Source: Crocodylus rhombifer (taxonomy: Eukaryota > Chordata > Crocodylia > Crocodylidae). From it: DNA of 64,000 nucleotides. The translations under genes were made by a program, and so were the position numbers. This document shows positions 12,784-25,110 of this stretch, one piece after another. Under the pieces are notes generated by a model that saw only the letters and a list, made by a program, of their open reading frames with translations, ran no database searches and was not told the origin of the DNA. The stretch lies in contig JAVSML010024447.1 of NCBI GenBank assembly GCA_038503035.1, positions 496,001 to 560,000 on the forward strand, given 5' to 3'. Position 1 is the stretch's first letter, and every line of letters begins with the position of its first letter.

Positions 12784-14470
12784 GAGGCTAGTCACCACTG
12801 TTCACTGAACTCCATATCAGAAAAAGATCATAAGCTTACCCAAAGCAAGGCACTTTTCCTGACAGAACTCTTCTTCAAGCAAGGAAATTAAAGACCATTA
12901 CACTGCACTGCAAGAGCAGGCTAGCTGGAAGCCTGTTACATGAATCCTACTTGCATCCAAGTCAAACCATTTATACATTTGGCAAATTAAGCCCACAAGT
13001 CTACAAAGAACAGAGAGAAGAGACAGGACAAGAAGGATGGAGGAGGGATTTTTAAGAGGTCCCCAAAAAAGCGTTCTGCTGTGCATTTTTGCAGCGACTA
13101 TTTGAACATCCTGAGTTTTGTCCCTGCATAAATTCAGTTCCTTTGTAACTGCCCGCCCCAGTGAGCCTCAGGGATCAAGACCACTACTTCCAAAAGGACA
13201 AGGAAGTCCAAACCTAGAAGGCAAGTGTCCTGAGGCTAGTTATTAGGAGGAAGAAGTCTCCCCAAAGTCTCCGGTTCTCATTTTACATTATATCCCAGAA
13301 TGTGGAGACAGCTGTACTGCCACCTATTCATGAAGTTAAACATTGGCATCCTCCATTACAAAGTGAATATTTAAGACCTTTACATTTAAACAGTCTGCAA
13401 GGACAGTGCTGGGTTTGTGTAATTTCAGCTAGAAGTTGCTAATGTAAATAGCAAAATGTTGGCTTACAGCCCAAACAGCACATCTTGGTGGTCACTGTCA
13501 GACAATCCCCCTTTGAGAACAGCTTCCCAAACAAGGATAGCAGCGATGAATCTGCATGAAGCGCATTCTGCATGGGTGGTCTCAAAGCACCTCAATGAGA
13601 GCCATATGGGATTAATATAGCTTTAGCACATATTAGCCACAGCTGTTTAATGCTCCTACAGTGCAGATGAATGGCTATAGAATACAACTCTCTGGTATTC
13701 AAACTAGAGATAGTCGTATTGCTTTAAGGAGTCTCCATAGCCAGAGGGAAGAGCTTCTGATCCATTATCCACTAAGCTTAACAGTTTCCATCAGAGTGTC
13801 AACAAGCCTTTCAAAAAGAAAAGAAAATCCCTGAGGCTTGTCAGTTTTCTAGAAAATTTCAGCTGCGTCAAGATAGTTTGTCAGTGTTGTTTCCACTCAG
13901 CTACTCTGAGTTCATTTTCTGGAGTGCAGGGAGTGGAGCTTGTACCATTTAATGAAGTTATATTTTACATTGGTTGGGAGACTTTTCCTATTTTCTTGAG
14001 AGAAGTACAGGCAAGTTCAAAAGCTCTGCAGGACACTGAAGTGTGCCTAAGAGGATGCTACTTAGAAAGGCCAACTTCAGAAGTTAGGGCAAGGACAGAA
14101 GAGCCTCTTAACAGTGACCATTTCAACTTAATCCACCTTTACAAAGTTTAGCTCTCTTCTCAAGCAGACAGAATTGGAGATTAAAAGTATTAAAGGTCAT
14201 CTAAAATATTCAGTACTTACCCTGTTCCCTTCCTCCTTTTTGAAGAGGGAGAAAGTATTTACTAACAGATATGGCTGCAGTCCACTACAGCCAGTAATTT
14301 AGAGATACCCATCATGCTGGATTCCAGCTGCAGCCAGTCACTCTTTACTTTGAAAAAAGCTTTGCTATAGTTAGGTTACTTCTGCTACTGATTCAGGCAA
14401 TATCAAAATGCAGAGCAAGTGGTCTACAGGGCACCTCTGTTGGATTACTTAATTTGTTCATATAGGAAAG
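12784..14470. other. Intronic stretch, no gene seen
   Basis: Average-composition DNA with no recognisable exon or repeat. Short open frames here (for example 13924-14151) have no domain. Confidence 0.5.
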
Positions 14471-15180
14471 ACTTTGAAAACAAAGGAGCAGAGCTGAGCA
14501 GAGCCCATGGGGGGGCAAGGGCAAGTGTGGGATGCCTGCTCCCACCCTGCTGTCCTCACCCCAAGGCCACAGCAGAAAGCCCACATCCACCCCTGCCCTA
14601 CACACAGGATTGGAAAACACATGCGTGTCCCCCAATCAGTTCCCTCCCTGGGAAGGTATGCAGCAGCAGGGAGCTGCCCTGGCTCTCCCACTCCTTGGAC
14701 AAATTAGTGGCTCTGTCCCACTCTCTACCCTAGCCCCAGGCCCCATGCACCACTCTAGCGGGACAGTGTCCCCAGGCCCAGTCCTTGCCCAATTCTCTCC
14801 CTCACTATGGGGACCTCAATCTGCCCTCCCCCCCGCCGCCCCACCACCACCACAGACTTACCTACAGGTAGCTGGGGAAGCAGCTCTCCACTGCTGCCTA
14901 GGGCTGTATTCCTGGTCATGTGCACAGACACATACACCCCTCCCCCTGCATCCAGTTCCCTGCCAGCCTGCGGTGGGAAACCTTTTATTTCCCATGTTCT
15001 TCCGTGGGGATGCAAAGCCTGGATCCCTGTATGATACCAGGAATCCGAGACAAATGCTGTCCCAGAGCCATGCAGCCCAGGACCAGGACTTGATGCACCC
15101 ATTTTGGGACTGCCTCTTTCCAAGGGGGGCCAGGACCCTCGGGCCCCCACATACTCAGCACCTATGGTACCTACACAGAT
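14471..15180. repeat. GC-rich, C-biased block
   Basis: G+C rises abruptly, with strings of CCCAC/CCCTGC and few CG dinucleotides. Open frames of 131 codons (minus) and 216 codons (plus, 14532-15182) span it, but they are low-complexity Pro/Ser/Leu translations with no domain. It resembles the C-rich blocks at 38.4 and 39.2 kb in texture. I treat it as a degenerate GC-rich repeat, not a gene. Confidence 0.45.
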
Positions 15181-16890
15181 GAGTTCAGTTTGGAAGCTAC
15201 CAGAATGTTTTATTTAGCACAAGGATTTCATATTTGAACACTTTTTAGAAGCTAGGCTCCCGTGAACTCTCTGTTACCTTAAGAAGTAAGCATCTCACAC
15301 AGGAACGCCTGCTGCAGAAGTAATTCACACGCTTGGAGAGCATGTGCAATCCACTTCATGGTAGATTCACTACCTGAAAAATATTCATCTGCTTCACAGA
15401 AGTTTGCAGATTAGATAGACTGTCAAATAGTCCACAGAGAGCTAGCTAGGTTAGAGACAATCGGTAACTGTGTGATGAGCACAGAGGTGGTCTGACACCC
15501 ATGTAGCCCACACACTGAGAAAGTCTGTATCCTTATATTGGATCTCAAAGCAGAGTTTAGGTTTTTACATGTGCAGGTATCTGGTACACAACCAAACACA
15601 GTTCAGCTACCAGTCCAGCAGTTAGCATGAAAAATGTTCTAGAGAGCAATACGAGAGTCTGTTGAAAAGTTAATACACATATTCCAGCATAATTTCTTTT
15701 TGTCCAGAAACCTACAAGGATAAAACAAGACTACCTATAGCCAGCACAGGCTGGACTATCTTTTGGACATCCATAGTAGAAGCCTGTAACTATACCATTA
15801 TGTGGTTGCAAGGTACTTAACAGACTTCTCCCCCGCACCCAAGTTAACAAGGCAAGCTACTTGCCCCAGGGATTAGGTATTTCCATGAGTTTGGCAGCCA
15901 TTGGTTGCATATAAAAGACTTCAGCTAACTGGACGCCTCACCAACATACAATGCAAGTCTCCTTTAGCTTGCAGGCCAGACTGTTCCACTTAAACCTTGG
16001 ATGCATGTTTCAGTTTAAAAACTTTCATTGTCCAGTCTTATGTTTGGAAGCTTTTATATTGCATAAGTAGAAAAATCATAAAAGTGCACTGCAGTTTGTT
16101 AAAGCCTGTATTTAGGCAATAAACTGGTTAATTACAAGTCAGATATGTAGACTTCCTCTGCACCAAGAAGTTTCTCTCCTTATCCTTCTGCCCCTGTGCA
16201 AGTAAAGCCTTTTTAAATAGTCCAAGTACTTCAGGCTCAGTTGTGCACCATTTCTATACTGGAATACAGCTTATTCCTCCCATTTCAAATGTTAAGCACG
16301 TGGTTATACTGCACACAATATTTGTAATTGCTTCACTCATGTAGCATGCTATACTGTCCTTTGTACTGCTACAGCTGTAAGCAGAGTTATGTTAGTATAC
16401 AAGAACATACAGACTTGGGAAGTTCAATGATGACTGCAAATGCAGAGAGGACACAACTGGATCTTCTTACTTCAGGCTCACATGGCAGATCCACCTGCCA
16501 GCCTCTTTCAACTGCTCCCCATTTCCACAGCACTAGCAAATCAAGCCAAGTTCCAATTGCTGCATCCCACAGAAGGGATAAAAAAAATCCATGGCAAGCG
16601 AGTTATCATGAACCGATATTGCACAAGTATTGCCAGAGGGGAAGATTATTCTGCATAAAAAAGCTGGAAATGTGGAAAATCCAACCTGCAGGTTTGGACA
16701 GGGGGTCAGTCTACAAGGCTGCCAGTTAGATGACTGGTCTGTCAAGTATGTATGTATGACAAGTAGATCCAAAACTTAATTTTTGCAGGCAATTTTCAAC
16801 TGGTGTCTGTTCTCCATGTCCTAGTCCAAGTCTGCTTGAAGGAGGTAGCATCAATGTTGTTTAATAAGCACTGAGAAGTCTGACAGTCAT
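15181..16890. other. Intronic stretch, no gene seen
   Basis: AT-rich unique-looking DNA. The 133-codon open frame at 16328-16729 shows no domain, signal peptide or conserved block and is probably chance. Confidence 0.5.
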
Positions 16891-16894
16891 ACAT

Positions 16895-17300
16895 CGTGGC
16901 CAGCAGGTTCCAGGTGGGGATCAGGGTGCTCCCACCCCACCTAGAGCTGCAGCATGTCCCAATCCCCACCCCACCCAGAACCTGCCAGCCATGTCCACAG
17001 CTTACACCAGCACCCATCCAGTGCAGCGGAAGCAGCCCTGGATCGGCATCCATAAGCCATGGCAGGTTCCAGGCAGGGTAGGGATCGGGGCATCTGCCCA
17101 GGTCCACAGCTGATGCCACCACAGCAGTGCTGAGCAGGGACAGTCCCACTTGCCCACCCAGTGCAGCGGAGACAGCCCTGCCTGTCCAGCACCATGCGGC
17201 AGCCAGACCCAAAGCTGCTGGCTGCCCGTGGGCTAATTCTATGAGTTCAAGGCTGCCTGCCCGCGGGCTAGATACAGTAAGTTGGTGGGCCAGATCTGGC
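16895..17300. repeat. GC-rich block with internal tandem duplication of about 159 bp
   Basis: CAGGTTCCAGG occurs at about 16905 and again at about 17064. CCAGTGCAGCGGA likewise occurs twice (near 17019 and 17159), as do GTCCACAGCT sequences. The block therefore consists of two diverged tandem units. Overlapping open frames on both strands, including 183 codons on the minus strand (16796-17347), are by-products of the composition. Confidence 0.6.
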
Positions 17301-20300
17301 ACACAGGTTGTATTTTTGCATATCCCTGGTCTAGTTGCTTCTGTCACAACATGAATACCAAGGACAAGTTATGATAGAAATCAACTCGTCTATCTATAGT
17401 GCCTACTGGATTTGCCTTTGTGTAGAGGGCAAATTCAAAGCTACAAGTTACTGGCACATACTAATCATTTGCACCACAGTTTAAGACCAAAAAGCAAGCT
17501 AGCAGCAGCAGCACGTGCCAGACTCCACTGTCTATGTCTATGGAGTCCCCTTTGATAGGTTTGAACCTCTCCCTCAAAAAGGTAAGACTAGTTCTCCCAA
17601 ACTCTCCCTTCCAGAAGAGACCTGCCCCCTGCCCACCGTTAAGGATAGAATCCCTCCTTTTAAGAGCCTGTCATTTTATTCCCATCACTGTAAAGATGAA
17701 CACTTCAATTGAATACAACAACTTCTATGCCACTATACTTTTTAGTACAGCACAGGCATCTTTAACCCAAATCTCATCCTAATGTCAATTTATCTTCTCC
17801 TCAGCAGCCACAGCACTAGTGGTACCAGAATACCCTTTCAGAGTCAATAAAGGCAGACCTGGTGGCGACAGAGTTAATTCTCTTCATCACTAGGCCTTTA
17901 CATATGCACACGTGCTCCCATCTGTGCAGCTGCAGATGTCTGCAAGTCATTAGCTTGCTTAGTAATGCTCACTTACCAACCACCAATCACGTAACTATGA
18001 CAGCACCAAGGTCAGGGCTGTGTCTTCCAAGCTTTAGAATAGATTGGTAATGAACAGAGTGAGAGTTTAAGTCAGTGCTTTCTCCTACCCAGAGCAGGGA
18101 GGCCTGGCTACAAAAAGGCACTGAGAGTCAGTTTCCCCAGCAGGCACCGAATCAGTTGTGGACCATGCCCACATTTGTATGACCTAAGAGAGGACTTAAG
18201 CTTTAAAAAGGAAAAGGTTTAAGCAAAGTGCAAAATATTCCAGGTCTCAAACTGAAGCATCTGAAAACCATAAGAGTTGAGCTGTCCCTTACTCCTTAGT
18301 TTGCTTTAGTCCACCAAGCTGTGATGGTTTAGCTAATGTTTGTTACGCTGAATGACTCTAAAGCCCAACTAGCTGCAATTCCTCCATTTGATAAGCTTTG
18401 AAACTCAGACAAGGCATGCATCACTAATTAGCTTTCTACTTTTTCAATAGTAAAACCATTCATGAGGATCTCCCAAGATATGCTTTGGAAGGTCAGGAAT
18501 GTTGAAGTCTTTCCTTTTGACTGTCACCGATTTCTAGAGATAATACTGCATTTTCCCCAGTTATCTCACTCCTGAAGCCCACAAGGACTCACCCTTCATG
18601 CCATTAACATGACTAATCTCTTCTTACAAGAGCTTGCTTTTTAAGTTTTGGAGCCCTTCCACAGTGCTTCCCCATACCATCAGAAACTGTTATTACTGCT
18701 GCCTACAGCTTCAAATACGTTTTGAACAAGGAAAGGTTTCTACACAGGAGCAACTTGATTTATAAGCCACACTCGGAACCATGCAGTTGCTCTTCATTTT
18801 GATCCATGAAGAAACTGATTCTAGTTCAAAACTTACCATTTTTTATTCCTTTGCTCAAGCAAAGCCAGGTTTCACATTAGCCATATACCATGTATCTTTA
18901 CAGGCATTCATTCAGTTAATACAGATGCAGCTTACTCTGACCAAGGTGCACAATGTATATTGATGGGAACAAGCCATCAAAATATTCTGTCACCAGGCTA
19001 CATTTGCACTTGGCTCTAACAGCAATAATGTGGTTCTGGCGTTATGACCACTTCTCCCCCCACCAGATGGTACGCTCTCATAGTACCCCTAGCTTTTGCC
19101 AGCCTATTAACCACTATTGTGAACCAAGGTCTTCATCTACTAGGTCTTCATTTACCACATCCCCAACTATCAGTTTGTGCAACACTCCCAGAATAGCAAT
19201 ACCTTAAATAACTTCAGGCATCAGGTTCCTACACAGAGTAAAATGTGTTTAGATAGCAGCAATAGCACCTTCTGAAAACCGGTTTATTTTTAGCTACACT
19301 GCTGACCACAAGCAGCATGAGACTGAAGCACTCTGACACTAGTCCGAGTCTTTCTGCAATCAATCTATAGATTGTTATAGCAGTCTATAACAAAAGCTAT
19401 CTGGCTATAACATAGCCAGATCCCTGCCTCCTCTCCTGAGCCCCCCCAAACACAAAGTTTGAACAGGGATGTCATCTGACAGGCTTGTCAGCATCTAAAT
19501 GCCACGAATGATTGTTCTCTGTGATTTTGGTGGAAATGTTAGCTCAAGAAGCACGTTAAAGAGCCCAGAACAGAACTACAGGCAAATCTCCCTCATCTCA
19601 AATGGTGCTCCCTAGCACCAGCGTGAAGACAGGCTCTTCTCACACCAACTACCTTGCAGAGATCATTTGGTGTGCACCTTCAGGTGCTGCAGCAGCAGAT
19701 GCATGATGTTTCTGGCATGCAGCACAGAATGGGGACAAGTGGGTGAGGTGCTTGCTCATTTTCATAGCAACAACCATTTCATAGCAACTGCCTTTCCCAA
19801 TGCAGTCTAGACACAACCTACTGTTGAACTGCACACCACAGTGCTTTTACAATCCCTGACTCACGCTGGGAATGGCAAGGCCAAGCTAGCTTCGGAGGTC
19901 CATTTGTCTGGCCAGCCACTGCCTATTTGAATTTTTACAAAATGTGGGAAACACTGCCTGAGACTATGTTAGCACAAAACAGATCAATTGTAAGCTTCCT
20001 TCACTAATATTTTACTAGAGGATGAAGAATGGCATGTTGGTGCTTTGCACTTCCAGATGCCTCAATGACGGGGATTAATTTAAGTCTTATAAAACAAAAC
20101 ACGAGGAGTCCCATTTCATTTCCTCTAGGTACTGTTAGCTTAAGTTAGGGCTCTCTGCCATTTGAACACTACCTAAATAAAACAAGCTTTGCCAAAGACA
20201 GTCCATGAGGTGCTAGGCTGCCCTAACTCAGAGAGGCATGAGCTTTCAGTAGGAAGAAGTAAATTTAAATACAAAGAATAAGGAAAGGAATGGCAACTGC

Positions 20301-22649
20301 TAAGAGGAAAAATGGGTTGAAGAGATCAAAGAAAAGGGGTTATGTTTCCTTGCCACAAGAGTAATGTGCAAGACAACAGACAATTGCAGAACTGCTGTTT
20401 AATGCAAAAGCTGTTTGCCTATGATTGCTGCAGAACAAGTAGCAAACTTAATCCCCTGAACCCAACTGTGGTATGTCTCTGTCTAAGAACATGCTGCCAG
20501 TAAATTTATCCTTAAAATAAAAGCCTCCAAGTTGCTAATCTCAGTCCTTACCCCGCCTAGCTACAGAAAACTACAGTGAAAAGAGTAATCTTAGAAGTGA
20601 CTGACATAAGCAGTTAGATCCAATCTGATCTGGCTGATCACAGGGGCAGTTATTTTAACTGCTGTCTACATATAGAGTGGGTGTTAACCTGTCACATTTC
20701 AAAGAGGGTGGCTTCATTCCTACCACATACTGCTTTGCTCTACAGCAATGCCACAAAAGCCCAGAAGCCAGGCAAGTGTTGAAAGCGTTTCCACCCCACC
20801 CATGTTTAACAGCACAGCTTGGTTTATTGAACTGTAAAATCAGAACCGAAGTTGCAGATGGCCTTACGGCTGTTTACTACCATGTCCCACCCTTCCACAT
20901 GCAGTTCTCTGTAGCGTGCCACAAAACACAACTGTTTGACGTTATGTTCAGCTACGTTTTGTATGCTCAGCTACGTTTTGTAGCCGCTTTTCTTACAGGC
21001 GTAACCCAATCGCTTCTATTTGCTTATAGCAGGCGTGTCCTAGAACGCCATTATCAGTGGATTCTTGGACGACTCAGCCACTGAGGGCGGATGCAACAGG
21101 AAGTGATAAATCACCGGTTGTGGTTATTTCTTCTCACCTACTTTACCACAGCATAGCAGCCCTTTGTCAGAAACCAAGATTGCTAACTCTTCTCTATGGC
21201 TGGAAGAGTTCACTCTGGCCCTTCTACTCCCTCTGCTCCTGAAGAAAGATTGTATTGCGCCCACAATGCAACACCTACAATCAGCATAAAGACATCGGAG
21301 CTGCTCTAGGTTGAGCAAGGCAAGGACCCCAGAAGCCCAGTGCTGAGGACAGCTAGGTTTGCTCCCCTAGTACTCCCTTTCCAAAGAGAAGTGATCAGGC
21401 AAGAAGGAAGGCTGGCTCCTTAGTACAGGATTTTTACTTTACACACCACTCCAGTTCACCGAGAGCCAACCTACTACTACAGACTGCCACCATCTCATTG
21501 AAGGATCTCAACAGTTTCACAGAAGCTCCTTAAAAAGAACGTTTCCCAAACTTCTGGGGCCAAGACTGTCGTTCCTCAGTCCTGCTTTCCCATGTGAAGG
21601 GCCACCAGGAATTTGCCAAATCAAACTAAACTGAAAACACTGCAGAGTTGCAGGGCCTGGCAGACGGCAGCCTCACAGAATCACTTTGGGAATGACTGTT
21701 GTAAAGGTCTGCCAGCCCGACCCCACAGGCTACCACAGCACACATCTAGTATTAGCTTTGTAATCCACTTAGGGAAAGCAAGGGTTGTTCTTCAAGCCCT
21801 GAATGTCAGCTGATCCTGTTTCTACTCACTGGCTGTCTTTGAACACAGATATCCTATACTGACATCTGTTCCCTCTCATTATGATCTTTTGGACCCTTCT
21901 GTAAAATTCAGACTAAACCAGTTATCCAATTTTTTCCTTTAGAACTTTTTGGAGACTGAGGAACATTTGCTTAGTAACTGGATTACATAGCCAAAGAGCC
22001 ACTTGCACATATGGTTACAACAGTTCAAGCGGCGAGTGCATCTTAGCTTATCGTCTAGAGACCCATGGAAGCCTTGCTAAGTCCCATCTTAACAGATATT
22101 TCAAACCTCAGTATTTTGATCCAAAAACAAGTCAATAGACTCCGGAGCAACGCGGTGTCAACCTTCACATCATCACCTGTTTTAGGTCTGCCAGCTCCCC
22201 ATACATTTCCTGAACTGCAGTACTTTTGCATTACCATCTAAGCTAAGGTTTAACTACTGGTATAGTGTGTGAGTGTTCATAGACAAGATTAAATTAGAAG
22301 AGTCTGTTGTGTGTGTGTGCGCACTATTGTCAATTAGCACTGGTCATAACTACTACTCCACACATCTGACTCAGTTAAAACAGCGTTGGTCTTCCAGGTA
22401 CTTACGTTCCAAGTTCCAACAGTTTCTAGCATACACACACGCCCGACTACATGGATCATAGGAACCATTTTCCCTACTCTGTAGAACGCAGCGCATCTCC
22501 TAAGCTAGGAGTTCACCAAGGGAAGAGGCTGGAAGTGTTGTTCAGGAGTAATGACAAGACATCTCACTAGCATTAATGTCTGGATACCCATTAAGCTACC
22601 TGCCAGTCAGTCAGCTACTTATATGAACTACAGTAAAGGCATAGGCCAA
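17301..22649. other. Intronic stretch, no gene seen
   Basis: Mostly unique-looking DNA. It contains the hairpin cluster at 19361-19421. It also contains a 135-codon plus-strand open frame at 20677-21084, which has no recognised domain and includes a 16-bp direct repeat (20948-20963 and 20967-20982). Confidence 0.5.
19361..19421. repeat. Cluster of three adjacent short hairpins/palindromes
   Basis: CAATCTATAGATTG (19361-19374) is a perfect palindrome. It is followed at once by TTATAG-CAGT-CTATAA (19375-19390), then by ATCTGGCTAT-AAC-ATAGCCAGAT (19399-19421). Together they occupy 61 bases. Confidence 0.8.
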
Positions 22650-24175
22650 GGGTCCGTGAGGATCTAGTCGAGGAACTTCTGGAAGGACCAGATGTATTTA
22701 AATCAGCTGGTCCAGACGATCTCCACCCCAGAGTGCTGAGGGAATTAGCTGAGGTCATTGCGGGACCCCTGGCATGGCTTTACAAGCACTTGTGGTGCTC
22801 TGGTATGGTGCCACAGGACTGGAAGAGGGCCAGTGTGGTTCCCATCTTCAAAAAGGGGAGGAAGGAGGACCCAGGAAACTATAAGCCAGTTAGTCTTACC
22901 TTGATCCTGGGTAAGTTGTTTGAGAGAATTAACATTGTGCATGTCCACAAGGGGCCAGCAGGGGAGATTATGCTTAGGGGCAACCAACACGAGTTCATTA
23001 GAGGCAGGTCCTGTCAGACCAACCTGGTGGCCTTCTACGACCAAGTCACCAAATCCTTAGATGCAGGGGTAGCAGTGGATGTAGTTTTTCTGGACTTTGG
23101 GAAGGCCTTTGACACTGTCTCTCACCCCATTCTCATCAAGAAACTGGGAGACTGTGGTGGTGTCGACACCTACACAGTCAAATGGGTCACAAAATGGCTG
23201 GAGGGCTGCACCCAGAGGGTGGTGGTGGACAGGTCATTTTCGACCTGGAGGAATGTGGGCAGTCAGGTCCCCCAGGCCCGCACTGTTCAACATCTTCATC
23301 AGCAACTTGGACAAGGGGGTAAAAAGCACCCTGTTCAAATTTGCTGATGACACCAAGACGTGAGCGCGTTAGAAGGAAGGAATAAGCTGCAATCAGACCT
23401 AGACAGGTTACAGGGGTGGGCGGACAAGAACAGGATGGGATTCAACACTGACAAGTGCAGGGTGATACACCTGGGAAGGAAGAACCAGCACCATACCTAC
23501 AGGCTGGAGAACTCCCTTCTCATCAGTGCAGAGGCAGAAAAGGATCTCGGAGTCATCGCTGATGCCAAGATGAACATGGGCCAGCAATGTGGGGATGCAG
23601 TCAGGAAGGCCAACCACACCTTGTCATGCCTCCACAGATGCATCTCAAGCAGGTCCAGGGAGGTGATCCTCCCCCTCTACGTGACACTAGTCAGGCCCCA
23701 GCTGGAGTACTGTGTCCAGTTCTGGGTGCCGCACTTCAAGAGGGATGTGGATAACATGGAAAGGGTCCAGAGGCGGCCACCCGCATGATCAGGGGCAGCA
23801 GGGCCTCCACAAGAGAAGGCTGAGGGGGGATCTAGTGGCCTGTTACAAACTAGTCAGGGGGACCAGGAGGCACTGGGGGAGTCCCTGTTCCCCTGAGCAC
23901 TACCAGGAGTGACTAGAAATAACGGTTACAAGCTGGCAGAGGGTAGATTCAGACTAGACATCAGGAGGCACTACCTCTCTGTCAGGACGGCTAGGAACCG
24001 GAACCAACTTCCAAGACAAGTGGTGCTGGCTCCTACCCTGGGGGTCTTTAAGACAAAGCTAGACAATCACCTTGCTGGGGTCGTTTGACCCCAGTACTCT
24101 TTCCTGCCATGGCACAGGTTTGACTTGATGATCTGCTCAGGTCCCTTCCAACCCTACTAACTATGAAACTATGAC
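22650..24175 (+). mobile_element. CR1 LINE, 5'-truncated reverse-transcriptase pseudogene
   Basis: A decayed CR1 non-LTR retrotransposon of about 1.5 kb covering the reverse-transcriptase core to the 3' end. Visible motifs are SAGPDDLHPRVLRELAEV, FKKGRKEDPGNYKPVSL, the catalytic FLDFGKAFDTVSH (about 23087) and FADD at 23340-23351. Further on come LQSDLDRLQGWADKNRM and VRPQLEYCVQFW. A deletion near 23276 removes the GSVLG after VPQ and shifts frame. A second shift follows FADDTK. A deletion of about 40-50 bases near 23806 removes the segment between RGQQG and the RRLRGDLVA block. The 3' end is a CCTTCCAACCCT segment followed by degenerate ACTATGAAACTATGA. The endonuclease and 5' half are absent. 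It is immobile. Confidence 0.95.
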
Positions 24176-24936
24176 CTTAAAGTCACAGCCAAGCATTTAA
24201 AACAAAAACAAACAAACAAAAAAAACTTAAGTTGGTAGAAAATAGATTAGATTTGATGTGCCTAGCTTCTTAAAAGCCAGAAGAGGTTCTCTCTAAATTC
24301 TGGCTGGTTAACGAATAACCAGGTCTAGCTTTATATTTTATGTGGGAAGTTCTCTTCCTACATCTAAGCTCAAAATACTAAGCCAGGACCAAAGGCCTCT
24401 AAAAATGTATGTTTGGTTTTGACAAAGTCAGTGGAAGCCTACAAGAGTATCTGCAATTCAACCTCTGAACCCAAAAGAGGCAGAACTACTACGCTACCCC
24501 CAGGTACTTTGGTAAAACAAAGTGATAGACATTAGCAATCCACACCATGGCCAGGAAACAGTTTTTGTCTTGGCCCACTGAATCCAACTGAAAATGCAGA
24601 ACCAAAGCTTAAAAGGGAAACAATTCTTTTTTCACATTTTAAGCATTACTGCTCCATTTAAGATTGGAGGTCTGAAACTTGCCTGCAATTAAGGCTTTGC
24701 CACAGCTCTCAACCTGAGGGTCCTACACCCAAGAAAGGAATCCAGTCCCCCAGGATCACAAGCAGCTACTACAAGGGAGCTCTTCCCTCCTGTTCTGCAA
24801 AACAAAAAGTGGTCCCTTGCTCTTATCTTGGAGCCTGGATACAGCTTCTTCCATAAGAGCCATCAAAAGTGCCAGAGAAATGGACGATATTGAATTTGGC
24901 GTCAACAGAGGTTAATTGGGGGGGATGGGGGTGGAC
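24176..24936. other. Intronic stretch, no gene seen
   Basis: AT-rich DNA with an A-rich tract at about 24199-24227 just after the CR1 end. Nothing else was recognised. Confidence 0.5.
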
Positions 24937-25110
24937 AAGGTTCTTTGGGTATGTGATACCTTTTATTAGACCAACTAAATAGTTGGAAAAATTGTTCTTT
25001 GCAAGATTTCAGCACGTACACCCTTCTGGGGGGTGGAGGCGCTTTTGTTTACAGGGATGCCTCCTTCCCAATCTTTACCTATGGCCATGCATATTTTGGC
25101 TAACTCTGTT
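24937..25110 (+). repeat. Interspersed repeat, family 2 copy A
   Basis: Starts AAGGTTCTTTGGGTATGTGA, then TTTTATTAGACCAACTAAAT, AGTTGGAAAAATTGTTCTTT and an ACACCCTTCTGG segment. A second copy lies in the opposite orientation at 53020-53185 with the same order of motifs. It has no coding capacity. I recall this motif as a common reptile interspersed repeat but cannot name it. The 3' boundary is uncertain. Confidence 0.75.

Noticed and set aside
14532..15182. 216-codon plus-strand open frame as a gene
   Set aside because: Low-complexity Pro/Ser/Leu translation of a C-rich block, overlapping long frames on the other strand, no domain or splice structure.
16796..17347. 183-codon minus-strand open frame as an exon
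   Set aside because: It lies over a GC-rich tandem duplication; both strands are open and no family is recognisable.
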